From assembly GCA_910589395.1 (NCBI GenBank), contig CAJUTL010000016.1, positions 3,154-67,153 on the forward strand: a stretch of 64,000 nt of DNA, given 5' to 3'. Below, one piece after another: positions 1 through 9,952 of this stretch; position 1 is the first letter of the stretch; the number at the start of each line of letters is the position of its first letter. The notes under the pieces were generated by a model. The model saw only the letters and a list, made by a program, of their open reading frames with translations. It was not told the origin of the DNA and searched no databases. The DNA is from an uncultured Oscillospiraceae bacterium (GTDB taxonomy: Bacteria > Bacillota_A > Clostridia > Oscillospirales > Acutalibacteraceae). The position numbers were made by a program, and so were the translations under genes.

Positions 1-1
1 A

Positions 2-2662
2 ATCAACGAGCGCGTGAGTTTTCAGGTGCTGCAGGAGATTTTGGAAAGCGCCGGAGACGATCCGGCGGCGCTGAAGGCCGCCGTAAAGGCGCGCCGCAAG
101 GATCTGATCCCCAACTATATCACGGTGGAGGATATTTTCGCGTCTGTCAACTATATGAACTGCCTGGCGGTAGGCCTGGGCGTTACCGATGATATCGACC
201 ACTTGGGCAACCGGCGCATTCGTTCGGTAGGCGAGCTGCTGCAGAACCAGTTCCGCATCGGCTTTTCCCGTCTGGAAAGAGTCATTCGGGAGCGCATGAC
301 CCTGCAGGCGCAGGATCTGGAAAGCCTTACGCCTCATTCCTTGATCAATATTCGCCCGGTAGTGGCCGCCATCAAGGAGTTTTTCGGCTCCTCTCCGCTG
401 TCCCAGTTCATGGATCAGACAAATCCTCTGTCCGAGTTGACCCACAAACGCCGCTTGTCCGCTCTGGGTCCCGGCGGCCTGTCCCGTGACAGAGCCAGCT
501 TTGAGGTGCGCGACGTACACTATACCCATTACGGGCGTATGTGCCCCGTGGAGACCCCCGAAGGTCCCAACATCGGTCTGATCTCTTACCTTGCCACCTT
601 CGCCCGGATCAATGAATACGGCTTTATTGAAGCCCCTTTCCGCAAGGTGGATAAAAAGACCGGCGTTGTCACCGATGAAGTGACGTACATGACGGCTGAC
701 ATGGAAGATGATTTCATTGTGGCCCAGGCCAACGAGCCTTTGGACGAAAAGGGCCGCTTTGCCCGTGCCAAGGTGGTAGGCCGTTATCGAGATGAATTTG
801 TGGAGGTAGAAGCCTCCAAAGCGGATTACATGGATATCACCCCCCGTATGGTGGTTTCCGTTGCCACAGCAATGATCCCCTTCCTGGAGCACGATGATAC
901 CAACCGTGCGCTGATGGGCTCTAACCAGCAGCGCCAGGCAGTGCCCCTGCTGAAAACGGAAAGCCCCATCGTGGGTACCGGCATGGAATATAAGGCCGGC
1001 GTGGATTCCGGCGTATGCGTTTTGGCAAAGCGGGGCGGCGTGGTAAAGTCCGTCAGTGCCAATCTGGTTCGCGTTACCGCGGATAACGGCGATATCGATG
1101 ACTATGAGATCATCAAATTTATGCGCTCCAACCAGAGCACCTGCATCAATCAGGTGCCGGTAGTCTCTGTAGGCGAGCGGGTAGAGGAAGGCGATGTGAT
1201 CGCCGATGGTCCCGGTGTCAAAAACGGCGAGATCGCCCTGGGCCGCAACGCGCTTATCGGCTTCATGACCTGGGAGGGCTACAACTACGAGGACGCCGTA
1301 CTGCTCAATGAGAAAATGGTGCGGGAGGACGTTTATACCTCCATTCATATTGAGGAGTACGAAATGGAAGCCCGGGATACCAAGCTGGGTCCGGAGGAGA
1401 TCACCAGAGATATCCCCAATGTGAACGAGGAGCTTTTGAAGGATCTGGACGACAGGGGCATTATCCGCGTAGGAGCGGACGTCCGTGCCGGCGATATTCT
1501 GGTAGGTAAGGTCACCCCCAAGGGAGAAACAGAGCTTACCGCGGAAGAGCGGCTGCTTCGCGCCATCTTCGGCGAAAAGGCCAGAGAGGTGAGAGATACC
1601 TCTCTCCGCGTGCCTCACGGTGAATCCGGCGTGGTGGTAGATGTGGACGTGTTCACCCGGGAAAACAGCCACGATGAGCTTTCTCCCGGTGTCAATAAGG
1701 TGGTGCGTTGCTACATTGCCCAGCGGAGAAAGATCTCCGTAGGCGATAAGATGGCGGGCCGCCACGGAAACAAGGGCGTTGTGTGCCGTATTATGCCGGA
1801 GGAGGAAATGCCCTTCCTGCCGGACGGCACTCCGCTGGATATCGTACTGAATCCCCTGGGCGTGCCTTCCCGTATGAATATCGGGCAGGTGCTGGAGGTC
1901 CATCTGGGCATGGCCGCCAAATCTCTTGGCTGGAAGATCATGACCCCCGTGTTCGATGGCGCGCAGGAATCCGATATCCGCGAATGCCTGAAAATGGCGG
2001 ATATGAGCGAGGACGGCAAGTTCTGGCTGCGTGACGGCAGAACCGGCGAATACTTTGATAATCCCATTACCGTGGGTTATATGTATTATCTGAAGCTCCA
2101 CCATCTGGTAGACGATAAGATCCACGCCAGAAGCACCGGCCCCTATTCTCTGGTAACGCAGCAGCCTTTGGGCGGTAAAGCCCAGTTCGGCGGCCAGCGC
2201 TTCGGCGAAATGGAAGTGTGGGCGCTGGAGGCTTACGGCGCCGCTTACACCCTACAGGAGATCCTCACTGTGAAGTCCGATGATGTGGTGGGCCGTGTCA
2301 AGACCTATGAGGCCATTGTCAAGGGCCAGAATATTCCTACGCCGGGTATTCCGGAATCCTTTAAGGTGCTCATCAAAGAGCTGCAGTCTCTGGGCCTGGA
2401 CGTGAAGGTACTGGATCAGAACGATCAGGAGATCGACCTGAAGCAGAACTTTGACGAGGACGATGATATGGGCCTGGGCCGCGGCGGAGCCATGTTTGAC
2501 GAGGAAAGCGTTGCCGACGATCTGGAGGGTTATTCCGTTGAAGACGCCGAGGATCTGCTGATGGACGGTGTTTTGGGCGATGGCGATGAGGACGAGGACT
2601 TCGATGAGGAAGACGCCGAGGACGAGGATTTCCTCATGGACGATGAAGACGATCTGGAATAA
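2..2662 (+). CDS. rpoB: RNA polymerase beta subunit, 5' end outside window
   Basis: Catalytic-core subunit of RNA polymerase that forms half of the active-site cleft. The frame is open from base 2, so the GTG at 14 is internal; 886 residues are present, about 300 fewer than the 1150-1250 usual for Firmicutes, so the N-terminal lobes lie upstream. The rifampicin pocket is visible around 400-480 (LSQFMDQTNPLSELTHKRRL), and Asp, His and Ser at the classical resistance positions are of the sensitive type. The hybrid-binding region (GDKMAGRHGNKG) is near 1741. The last 75 residues are very rich in Asp and Glu, a common Firmicute tail. The stop is 20 bases before rpoC, whose ribosome binding site follows directly, so the two are cotranscribed. 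Confidence 0.98.
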   Translation: MNERVSFQVLQEILESAGDDPAALKAAVKARRKDLIPNYITVEDIFASVNYMNCLAVGLGVTDDIDHLGNRRIRSVGELLQNQFRIGFSRLERVIRERMTLQAQDLESLTPHSLINIRPVVAAIKEFFGSSPLSQFMDQTNPLSELTHKRRLSALGPGGLSRDRASFEVRDVHYTHYGRMCPVETPEGPNIGLISYLATFARINEYGFIEAPFRKVDKKTGVVTDEVTYMTADMEDDFIVAQANEPLDEKGRFARAKVVGRYRDEFVEVEASKADYMDITPRMVVSVATAMIPFLEHDDTNRALMGSNQQRQAVPLLKTESPIVGTGMEYKAGVDSGVCVLAKRGGVVKSVSANLVRVTADNGDIDDYEIIKFMRSNQSTCINQVPVVSVGERVEEGDVIADGPGVKNGEIALGRNALIGFMTWEGYNYEDAVLLNEKMVREDVYTSIHIEEYEMEARDTKLGPEEITRDIPNVNEELLKDLDDRGIIRVGADVRAGDILVGKVTPKGETELTAEERLLRAIFGEKAREVRDTSLRVPHGESGVVVDVDVFTRENSHDELSPGVNKVVRCYIAQRRKISVGDKMAGRHGNKGVVCRIMPEEEMPFLPDGTPLDIVLNPLGVPSRMNIGQVLEVHLGMAAKSLGWKIMTPVFDGAQESDIRECLKMADMSEDGKFWLRDGRTGEYFDNPITVGYMYYLKLHHLVDDKIHARSTGPYSLVTQQPLGGKAQFGGQRFGEMEVWALEAYGAAYTLQEILTVKSDDVVGRVKTYEAIVKGQNIPTPGIPESFKVLIKELQSLGLDVKVLDQNDQEIDLKQNFDEDDDMGLGRGGAMFDEESVADDLEGYSVEDAEDLLMDGVLGDGDEDEDFDEEDAEDEDFLMDDEDDLE

Positions 2663-2682
2663 AGGGAGGAGACGATTAAGTT

Positions 2683-5600
2683 ATGGAATTTAACACCTTT
2701 GAATCGATCAAGATAGGTCTTGCTTCTCCTGACAAAATACGGGAATGGTCTCACGGTGAGGTGAAAAAGCCGGAAACCATCAATTACCGTACCTTAAAGC
2801 CGGAGCGGGACGGTCTGTTCTGCGAACGGATCTTTGGGCCTACCAAGGACTGGGAATGCCATTGCGGCAAGTATAAGCGCATTCGCTTTAAGGGCAAGGT
2901 GTGCGACCGTTGCGGCGTGGAGGTCACCAGGGCCAAGGTTAGAAGAGAGCGCATGGGCCACATCGAGCTGGCAGCCCCTGTGTCTCACATCTGGTATTTC
3001 AAGGGTATTCCTTCCCGCATGGGCCTGATTTTGGATCTTTCTCCCCGGGTGCTGGAAAAGGTTCTGTATTTTGCTCTGTATATTGTTACCGATCCTGGCG
3101 ATGTGCGGGAGCTTTCCAAAATGCAGACCCTTACCGAAAAGGAATACCGGGATTTGAAGGAAAAGTACGAGGACGATTTCCAGGCGGAAATGGGCGCCGA
3201 AGCCATTCAGAAGCTGCTCAGCGAGATCGATGTGGAAAAGGTCGCCCAGGAATTGAAGGACGAGCTGGAAACAGCCTCCGGCCAAAAGCGTGTGCGCATT
3301 TTGAAGCGCCTTGAGGTGGTAGAGGCCTTCCGCCTTTCCGGCAACCGCCCGGAGTGGATGGTCTTAAATGCTGTGCCGGTGATTCCCCCGGATATCCGGC
3401 CCATGGTACAGCTGGATGGCGGACGTTTTGCCACCAGCGACCTGAACGATCTGTACCGCCGCGTCATCAACCGCAACAACCGCTTAAAGCGCTTGCTGGA
3501 GCTGGGCGCGCCGGATATCATTGTCCGCAACGAAAAGAGAATGCTTCAGGAAGCGGTAGACGCTTTGATCGATAACGGCCGCCGCGGCAGGCCGGTCACC
3601 GGCCCCAACAACAGGCCGTTGAAGTCCCTTTCCGATATGCTCAAGGGCAAGCAGGGGCGGTTCCGCCAGAACCTGCTGGGCAAGCGCGTGGACTATTCCG
3701 GCCGTTCCGTGATCGTGGTTGGGCCGGAGCTGAAAATGTATCAGTGCGGCCTGCCCAAGGAAATGGCACTGGAGCTCTTCAAGCCCTTTGTGATGAAGCG
3801 CCTGGTGGAAACCGGGGCTGTTGGCAATATCAAGGCAGCCAGAAAATCCGTAGAGCGGGCAAAGCCCGAGGTTTGGGACGCGCTGGAGGTAGTGATCAAG
3901 GATCACCCCGTGCTTTTGAACCGCGCGCCTACCCTGCACCGCCTTGGCATTCAGGCCTTTGAGCCTGTGCTGGTGGAGGGCCGTGCCATGAAGCTGCACC
4001 CCCTGGTGTGTACCGCCTACAACGCTGACTTTGATGGTGACCAGATGGCCGTGCACGTACCTCTTTCGGCGGAGGCTCAGGCGGAGGCCAGGTTCCTGAT
4101 GCTGGCGGCTAACAACCTTTTGAAGCCCTCCGACGGGCGGCCTGTTACCGTGCCCACCCAGGACATGGTGCTGGGCTCCTATTACCTGACGCTGGATAAG
4201 GAAGGCGAGCTGGGCGAGGGCAAGGTATTCCGCAATATGGAAGAGGCCCTGATGGCCTATGACGCGAAATATATCAGCCTGCAGGCAAAGATCAAGGTGC
4301 GCCGTACGGTGGAATTTAACGGCAAGCCCCTGACAGGCATGGTGGAGACCACCATGGGCCGTATGATCTTCAACCGCTCGATCCCTCAGGATCTGGGCTA
4401 TGTGGACCGCAGCACGCCGGAAGGCGCCCTGCAGCTTGAGGTGGATTTCCTGGTAGGCAAGAAGCAGCTGGGGCAGATCATTGAGCGCTGTATCAAAATA
4501 CACGGCACCGAGGAAACCGCCGAGGTGCTGGACGCGGTAAAGGCCCAGGGCTATAAATACTCCACCATCAGCGGCATCACCGTGGCTGTGGCGGACGCCA
4601 CCACCCCGCCGGAAAAGGCGGAGTTTATCCGGGCCGCCGAGGAAGAGATCGATGAGATTACAGAGGAATACAATCAGGGCCTTCTGGCGGAGTCCGAGCG
4701 CTACAACGCCGTGCTGCGTACCTGGGAAAAGTGCACTGACGACGTCACCGCCGCTTTGCAGCGCGATCTGGACCGCTACAACCCCATCTATATGATGGCG
4801 GATTCCGGTGCCCGAGGCACCATGAGCCAGATCCGTCAGCTTGCCGGTATGCGCGGCCTGATCGCCAACACCTCCGGTAAGACCATTGAGATCCCCATTC
4901 GGGCCAACTACCGCGAGGGCCTGAACATTCTGGAATACTTCATTTCCTCCCGCGGCGCGCGGAAGGGCTTGACCGATACGGCTCTGCGTACCGCTGACTC
5001 TGGCTACCTGACCCGCCGCCTGGTGGACGTTTCCCAGGAGGTCATTATCCGCGAGGAGGACTGCGGCACCACCGAAGGCCTTGAGATCTTCGATATCACC
5101 GCCGGGCCCGAATCCATTGAGCCGCTGAGCGAGCGTTTGGTAGGCCGGTATCTGGTGGAGGATTTCTGTGATGAAAACGGCAATGTGCTGGTTTCCAAGG
5201 ATAAAATGATGAACGACGCGGACGCCGCTTTGATCGTAGGTCACGGCGTGGAGCGCATCAAGATCCGCTCTGTGTTGAACTGCCGCGCTAAAAACGGCGT
5301 GTGCAAGAAGTGCTATGGCGCTTCTCTGGCAAACGGCCAGCCCGTTCAGGTGGGCGAAGCGGTGGGCATCATCGCCGCCCAGTCCATCGGCGAGCCCGGC
5401 ACACAGCTTACCATGCGTACTTTCCACACCGGCGGCGTTGCCAGCGCGGAGGATATCACCCAGGGTCTGCCCCGTATTGACGAGCTGTTTGAAGGCCGCA
5501 GGCCCAAGCACGTGGCCATCATCAATGAGATCGACGGCAAGGTGACCTTCGAGGAGATCAAGAAAAACCGCCATGTTGTAGTGACCAACGAGGAAGACGG

Positions 5601-6288
5601 GGATTCCCGCTCTTACCTGATCCCCTTCGGCTCCCGTATTACCGTAAAGGAAGGGGAATATGTCAAGCGCGGCGCAAGGCTGACGGAGGGCTCCGTCAAT
5701 CCCCATGATGTGCTGGCTATCAGCGGCACGGAGGAGGTTCAGAATTATCTGATTCAGGAAGTGCAGCGAGTCTACCGGATGCAGGGCGTGGATATCAACG
5801 ATAAGCATATTGAGATCATCGTGCGTCAGATGCTCCGCAAGGTGCGCGTGGAGGATCCGGGAGATACCGATCTTCTGGTAAGCTCCCTGGCAGATAAAAA
5901 CGAGGTGTTCTTCGCCAATGAAGAGATCCGCCGCCGGATCCAGGCAGGGGAAAGCGAGCTGAGGGAAGCCACCTATACCCCGATCCTGCTGGGTATTACC
6001 AAGGCTTCTCTGGCCACCGATTCTTTCTTGTCCGCCGCCTCCTTCCAGGAAACCACCCGCGTGCTGACCGATGCCGCCATCAAGGGCAAGGTAGATACCC
6101 TGCTGGGCCTGAAGGAGAACGTGATCCTCGGCAAGCTGGTGCCTGCCGGCACCGGTATGAAGTGCTATAGCGAGGTGGAGATCGAGCCCGATGTAGAGCC
6201 TGCCATTCAAGCGGTTCCTGAGGAGCTGGATTTTGAAAATACCCTGCCGGATATTCAGGCAGAAATGCCCACGGAGCTTCCGCTTTGA
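2683..6288 (+). CDS. rpoC: RNA polymerase beta' subunit
   Basis: Largest core subunit, carrying the Mg-binding active site. It has 1201 residues, the normal Firmicute length. Cys59, Cys61, Cys74 and Cys77 form the N-terminal zinc ribbon; NADFDGD at 447-453 supplies the three metal-binding aspartates; the second zinc site (NCRAKNGVCKKC) lies near 4.9-5.3 kb and is followed by the bridge/trigger region. The start follows GGGAGGAG at a suitable distance. It forms an operon with rpoB. A promoter and a hairpin lie in the 295-base gap after it, so the str genes are probably both read through and separately started. Confidence 0.99.
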   Translation: MEFNTFESIKIGLASPDKIREWSHGEVKKPETINYRTLKPERDGLFCERIFGPTKDWECHCGKYKRIRFKGKVCDRCGVEVTRAKVRRERMGHIELAAPVSHIWYFKGIPSRMGLILDLSPRVLEKVLYFALYIVTDPGDVRELSKMQTLTEKEYRDLKEKYEDDFQAEMGAEAIQKLLSEIDVEKVAQELKDELETASGQKRVRILKRLEVVEAFRLSGNRPEWMVLNAVPVIPPDIRPMVQLDGGRFATSDLNDLYRRVINRNNRLKRLLELGAPDIIVRNEKRMLQEAVDALIDNGRRGRPVTGPNNRPLKSLSDMLKGKQGRFRQNLLGKRVDYSGRSVIVVGPELKMYQCGLPKEMALELFKPFVMKRLVETGAVGNIKAARKSVERAKPEVWDALEVVIKDHPVLLNRAPTLHRLGIQAFEPVLVEGRAMKLHPLVCTAYNADFDGDQMAVHVPLSAEAQAEARFLMLAANNLLKPSDGRPVTVPTQDMVLGSYYLTLDKEGELGEGKVFRNMEEALMAYDAKYISLQAKIKVRRTVEFNGKPLTGMVETTMGRMIFNRSIPQDLGYVDRSTPEGALQLEVDFLVGKKQLGQIIERCIKIHGTEETAEVLDAVKAQGYKYSTISGITVAVADATTPPEKAEFIRAAEEEIDEITEEYNQGLLAESERYNAVLRTWEKCTDDVTAALQRDLDRYNPIYMMADSGARGTMSQIRQLAGMRGLIANTSGKTIEIPIRANYREGLNILEYFISSRGARKGLTDTALRTADSGYLTRRLVDVSQEVIIREEDCGTTEGLEIFDITAGPESIEPLSERLVGRYLVEDFCDENGNVLVSKDKMMNDADAALIVGHGVERIKIRSVLNCRAKNGVCKKCYGASLANGQPVQVGEAVGIIAAQSIGEPGTQLTMRTFHTGGVASAEDITQGLPRIDELFEGRRPKHVAIINEIDGKVTFEEIKKNRHVVVTNEEDGDSRSYLIPFGSRITVKEGEYVKRGARLTEGSVNPHDVLAISGTEEVQNYLIQEVQRVYRMQGVDINDKHIEIIVRQMLRKVRVEDPGDTDLLVSSLADKNEVFFANEEIRRRIQAGESELREATYTPILLGITKASLATDSFLSAASFQETTRVLTDAAIKGKVDTLLGLKENVILGKLVPAGTGMKCYSEVEIEPDVEPAIQAVPEELDFENTLPDIQAEMPTELPL

Positions 6289-6360
6289 GAAAAGCGGCGG
6301 AAGAATAGCCGTTCGTGATCCTGGGCATTTTGAAAAAACATGCGAAATGCAGGAAAAAAC

Positions 6361-6389
6361 TTGACAAAAAAGCACGCTCAGAGTATAAT
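6361..6389 (+). promoter_or_regulatory. Sigma-A promoter of the str (rpsL) operon
   Basis: Perfect -35 TTGACA (6361-6366), 17-base spacer, perfect -10 TATAAT (6384-6389). Predicted start near 6396, giving a leader of about 190 bases before rpsL that contains the hairpin at 6449-6474. It is the only exact consensus sigma-A promoter noted in the window. Confidence 0.9.
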
Positions 6390-6448
6390 TACTTTCCGAG
6401 CGGCTTAGGGGGTATTCTGCCCTTTTGCAGAAGTATCCCGTTTCAGCT

Positions 6449-6480
6449 GCGCTTCGGGGAACTCCCCGAAGCGCTTTTCC
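6449..6480 (+). terminator. Hairpin with T tract in the rpsL leader (attenuator-like)
   Basis: A perfect 11-bp stem (6449-6459 with 6464-6474) and a 4-base loop are followed by TTTTCCTGTCTGTTT. It has the form of an intrinsic terminator but lies downstream of the strong promoter at 6361-6389, so it would act on transcripts from both rpoC and that promoter. Whether it attenuates the str operon is inference. Confidence 0.65.
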
Positions 6481-6583
6481 TGTCTGTTTGGGCCGTTTTC
6501 GTATATTGTGATGGGACGGTGGGCAGTTTAATTCTGTACGCCTGAACATAAAATCAGAATCATTTTCAGAAAGGAGGAACACT

Positions 6584-7006
6584 ATGCCTACTTTTAACCA
6601 GCTGATCCGCAGCGGACGTTCTGTCGCGGAGAAGAAGAGCAAGTCTCCTGCGCTGCTGAAGGGTTGGAACTCCAAAAAGCGTTCCGCGATTGATCAGGAT
6701 TCTCCCCAGAAGCGCGGCGTGTGCACCACTGTGGGTACCAAGACCCCCAAGAAGCCGAATTCCGCTTTGCGTAAATTCGCCAGAGTGCGGCTTTCCAACG
6801 GCATCGAGGTCAACGCCTATATTCCCGGCGTGAGCCACAACCTGCAGGAGCACAGTGTGGTGATGATCCGCGGCGGCCGTGTACGTGACCTGCCCGGTGT
6901 GCGTTATCACATCATTCGCGGCACCCTGGACGCTCAGGGCGTTGCCAAGCGCATGCAGGCCCGTTCCAAGTACGGTGCCAAGCGTCCCAAGGCCGGCGCA
7001 AAGTAA
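6584..7006 (+). CDS. rpsL: 30S ribosomal protein S12
   Basis: Decoding-centre protein of the small subunit. It has 140 residues; the conserved core PQKRGVCT...TPKKPNSALRK and GGRVRDLPGVRYH is intact, with lysines in the loop where streptomycin resistance arises. Compared with E. coli (124 aa) it has an extra 15-20 residues between the N-terminal segment and PQKRG, the longer form common in Clostridia. AAAGGAGGA lies seven bases before the ATG. First gene of the rpsL-rpsG-fusA-tuf group. Confidence 0.99.
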   Translation: MPTFNQLIRSGRSVAEKKSKSPALLKGWNSKKRSAIDQDSPQKRGVCTTVGTKTPKKPNSALRKFARVRLSNGIEVNAYIPGVSHNLQEHSVVMIRGGRVRDLPGVRYHIIRGTLDAQGVAKRMQARSKYGAKRPKAGAK

Positions 7007-7053
7007 GCTTCTTTTCTTGGGAAGCCATTCGTAAAGTCAAAGAAATTCGTGTG

Positions 7054-7082
7054 ACTGCCCCGGCCTTGCCGGGGAAGGCAGT
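7054..7082 (+). promoter_or_regulatory. Hairpin in the rpsL-rpsG gap
   Basis: The outer arms 7054-7059 and 7077-7082 can pair, and CCCCGG (7058-7063) pairs with CCGGGG (7069-7074) as an alternative or coaxial stem. There is no T run after it, so it is not a terminator. In E. coli the same intercistronic space carries the S7 autoregulatory site; that this hairpin does the same is only a positional inference. Confidence 0.4.
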
Positions 7083-7188
7083 GTATCGTATAGATTCCTT
7101 ATGGGATCTCGGTAGTTGCCGATTTTGTCAAACGGGAGTTATTTGCTTTCGAGTACCGATGATATCATTTTATGAAGGAGGGAAGAGT

Positions 7189-7659
7189 ATGCCAAGAAGA
7201 GGCAATGTGGCAAAGCGCGATGTTTTGCCCGATCCCATGTACAATTCCAAGCTTGTCACCCGTCTGGTGAACAATATCATGCTGGACGGCAAGAAGGGGG
7301 TTGCCCAGAAGATCGTGTACGGTGCGTTCGGCATCGTGCAGGAGAAGACTGGGAAAGAGCCCCTGGAAGTGTTTGAACAGGCCATGGAAAGCATTATGCC
7401 CAGCCTGGAGTGTAAGTCCCGCCGTGTAGGCGGCTCCACTTACCAGGTGCCCATGGAGGTTCGGCCTGAGCGCAGGCAGACCCTGGGTCTGCGCTGGCTC
7501 ACCGCCTATGCGCGGCAGCGTTCCGAGCGCACCATGCAGGAGCGCCTTGCCGGTGAGATCCTCGACGCTGTAAACGGCGCCGGCGGCGCTGTGAAAAAGC
7601 GGGAAGATACCCATAAGATGGCCGAGGCCAACCGTGCCTTCGCCCATTACAGATGGTAA
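7189..7659 (+). CDS. rpsG: 30S ribosomal protein S7
   Basis: Primary 16S-binding protein of the small-subunit head. The ATG at 7189 (MPRRGNVAKR) follows GAAGGAGGGAAG and gives exactly 156 residues, the usual length; the frame is open further upstream but those residues are not S7-like. Conserved segments LVNNIMLDGKK, VGGSTYQVP and the GLRWL segment are present. Separated from rpsL by 182 bases and from fusA by 52. Confidence 0.98.
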   Translation: MPRRGNVAKRDVLPDPMYNSKLVTRLVNNIMLDGKKGVAQKIVYGAFGIVQEKTGKEPLEVFEQAMESIMPSLECKSRRVGGSTYQVPMEVRPERRQTLGLRWLTAYARQRSERTMQERLAGEILDAVNGAGGAVKKREDTHKMAEANRAFAHYRW

Positions 7660-7711
7660 AAGAATAAGCGGCACAAATCAATTTGTGCGCTGAAAGGAGG
7701 AAATCACCAGT

Positions 7712-9808
7712 ATGGCAAGACAGGTAGCACTGGAACAAACCAGAAATATCGGTATCATGGCTCACATTGATGCCGGTAAGACCACTACTACAGAACGTAT
7801 TCTGTTCTACACAGGTGTCAACTATAAGATCGGCGAGACCCACGAAGGCGCGGCCACTATGGACTGGATGGCACAGGAACAGGAGCGCGGCATCACCATC
7901 ACTTCCGCCGCCACCACCTGTTTCTGGCCGGATCATCAGGGCCGGCAGAACCGTATCAATATCATCGATACCCCCGGCCACGTGGACTTTACCGTGGAAG
8001 TGCAGCGTTCTCTGCGCGTGCTGGACGGCTCCGTGACTGTTTTCTGCGCCAAAGGCGGCGTAGAGCCCCAGTCTGAAACGGTATGGCGCCAAGCGGACGA
8101 ATACAAGGTTCCCCGCATGGCCTATGTCAATAAGATGGATATCATGGGCGCCGATTTTTATCGCGTGGTTCAGATGATGAAGGACCGCCTGAAGTGTAAC
8201 GCTGTCCCGATTCAGCTGCCCATTGGCAGTGAGGATACCTTCAAGGGCATCGTTGACCTGGTGGAAATGAAGGCCTATGTCTATTACGACGACCTGGGCA
8301 AGGATATCCGCTGCGAGGAGATCCCGGAGGATCTGAAGGAGAAGGCCGAGCAGTATCACACCGAAATGGTGGAGCATGTCGCCGAGCTGGACGACAACCT
8401 GATGGACAAGTACCTCTCCGGTGAGGAACTGACCATCGAAGAGATCAAGGACTGTATCCGCAAGTCCACTATCGCCAATCATATGGTGCCTGTGACCTGC
8501 GGCACTTCCTATAAGAACAAGGGTGTTCAGAAGCTTTTGGACGCCATCGTGGACTATATGCCTTCTCCCGTGGACGTTCCCGCCATCAAGGGTGTGAACC
8601 CCGATACGGAGGAGGAAGTGGTTCGCAATTCTTCCGATGAAGAGCCCTTCGCGGCTCTGGCTTTTAAGATCGCCACCGATCCCTTTGTGGGTAAGCTGTG
8701 CTTCTTCCGCGTCTATTCCGGCCACATAGCCGCCGGCTCCACAGTATATAATTCTGTGAAGGACAACAACGAGCGTCTGGGCCGTATTCTGCAGATGCAC
8801 GCCAATGACCGGAAGGATATCGACCACGTGTATGCCGGCGATATTGCCGCCGCCGTTGGTTTGAAGAACACTACCACAGGCGATACTCTGTGCGATGAGA
8901 AGCATCCGGTCATTCTGGAATCCATGGAATTCCCGGATCCCGTGATCCGTGTGGCCATTGAGCCCAAAACCAAGGCCGGTCAGGAGAAAATGGGCATCGC
9001 CCTTTCCAAGCTGGCGGAAGAAGACCCCACCTTTAAGGCATATACCGATGAGGAAACAGGGCAGACCATTATCGCCGGCATGGGCGAGCTGCATCTGGAG
9101 ATCATTGTGGACCGCCTGCTTCGTGAGTTCAAGGTGGAGGCTAACGTCGGTAAGCCCCAGGTGGCCTATAAGGAGACCATTCGCAAGCTGGCGGATGTGG
9201 ATACCAAGTATGCCCGTCAGTCCGGCGGTAAGGGCCAGTACGGCCACGTTAAGATCAAGATCGAGCCCAACCCCGAAAAGGGCTACGAGTTCGTCAACGC
9301 CGTGGTAGGCGGCTCTGTGCCGAAGGAGTATATCCCCGCGGTGGATCAGGGCGTTCAGGGCGCTATGCTGGCCGGCGTATTGGCCGGATATAATGTTGTG
9401 GACGTCAAGGTCACGCTGTACGATGGTTCTTATCACGAGGTGGACTCTTCTGAAATGGCGTTTAAGATCGCCGGCTCCATGGCCTTTAAGGAGGCTATGC
9501 GCAAGGCGGACCCCGTTTTGATGGAGCCCATTATGAAGGTCACCGTCATTACTCCTGAGGAATATATGGGAGACGTTATCGGCGACCTGAACTCCCGCCG
9601 CGGCATGATCTTGGGTATGGATGCCATTCCCGGTGCCCAGCAGGTAAACGCCGAGGTTCCGCTTTCCGAGATGTTCGGATACGCTACCGATATGCGTTCC
9701 AAGACCCAGGGAAGAGGCCAGTATACCATGGAGCCCGCTCATTATTCCGAGGTTCCGAAGGCCATTTCCGAGAAAATCATTTCCGAACGCGGGAAAAAGT
9801 CTGAATAA
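7712..9808 (+). CDS. fusA: Translation elongation factor G
   Basis: GTPase that drives ribosomal translocation. It has 698 residues. G1 P-loop AHIDAGKT ends at Lys23-Thr24; G3 is DTPGHVDF near 90 and G4 is NKMD near 140; the domain IV segment with GGKGQYGHV lies near 510. Strong AAAGGAGG before the ATG. Full length with no odd features; the single EF-G paralogue in this window. Confidence 0.99.
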   Translation: MARQVALEQTRNIGIMAHIDAGKTTTTERILFYTGVNYKIGETHEGAATMDWMAQEQERGITITSAATTCFWPDHQGRQNRINIIDTPGHVDFTVEVQRSLRVLDGSVTVFCAKGGVEPQSETVWRQADEYKVPRMAYVNKMDIMGADFYRVVQMMKDRLKCNAVPIQLPIGSEDTFKGIVDLVEMKAYVYYDDLGKDIRCEEIPEDLKEKAEQYHTEMVEHVAELDDNLMDKYLSGEELTIEEIKDCIRKSTIANHMVPVTCGTSYKNKGVQKLLDAIVDYMPSPVDVPAIKGVNPDTEEEVVRNSSDEEPFAALAFKIATDPFVGKLCFFRVYSGHIAAGSTVYNSVKDNNERLGRILQMHANDRKDIDHVYAGDIAAAVGLKNTTTGDTLCDEKHPVILESMEFPDPVIRVAIEPKTKAGQEKMGIALSKLAEEDPTFKAYTDEETGQTIIAGMGELHLEIIVDRLLREFKVEANVGKPQVAYKETIRKLADVDTKYARQSGGKGQYGHVKIKIEPNPEKGYEFVNAVVGGSVPKEYIPAVDQGVQGAMLAGVLAGYNVVDVKVTLYDGSYHEVDSSEMAFKIAGSMAFKEAMRKADPVLMEPIMKVTVITPEEYMGDVIGDLNSRRGMILGMDAIPGAQQVNAEVPLSEMFGYATDMRSKTQGRGQYTMEPAHYSEVPKAISEKIISERGKKSE

Positions 9809-9822
9809 GCTGTAAATATCTC

Positions 9823-9851
9823 TTGATTTTTCAGTGCTTTGTTGGTAAAAT
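9823..9851 (+). promoter_or_regulatory. Promoter of tuf
   Basis: TTGATT (9823-9828), 17-base spacer, TAAAAT (9846-9851), inside the 144-base gap between fusA and tuf. It would give EF-Tu extra transcription in addition to read-through from fusA. Confidence 0.7.
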
Positions 9852-9952
9852 GAAGCATAAGCAGGCTAGACAATTATTTCCTGAAGGGCAGCTTCGCAAA
9901 ACTGGGGATCACCCCGCGCGGAGCGCTCAAAAACAAAAGGAGGAAATTTCCA

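Noticed and set aside
3484..6675. A 1063-codon open frame on the minus strand across rpoC
   Set aside because: It lies wholly opposite conserved rpoC codons, is Leu/His/Gln-rich with no domain and no ribosome binding site; it arises from biased codon use.
7499..9742. A 747-codon minus-strand open frame over fusA
   Set aside because: Shadow of the fusA reading frame; no conserved motif.
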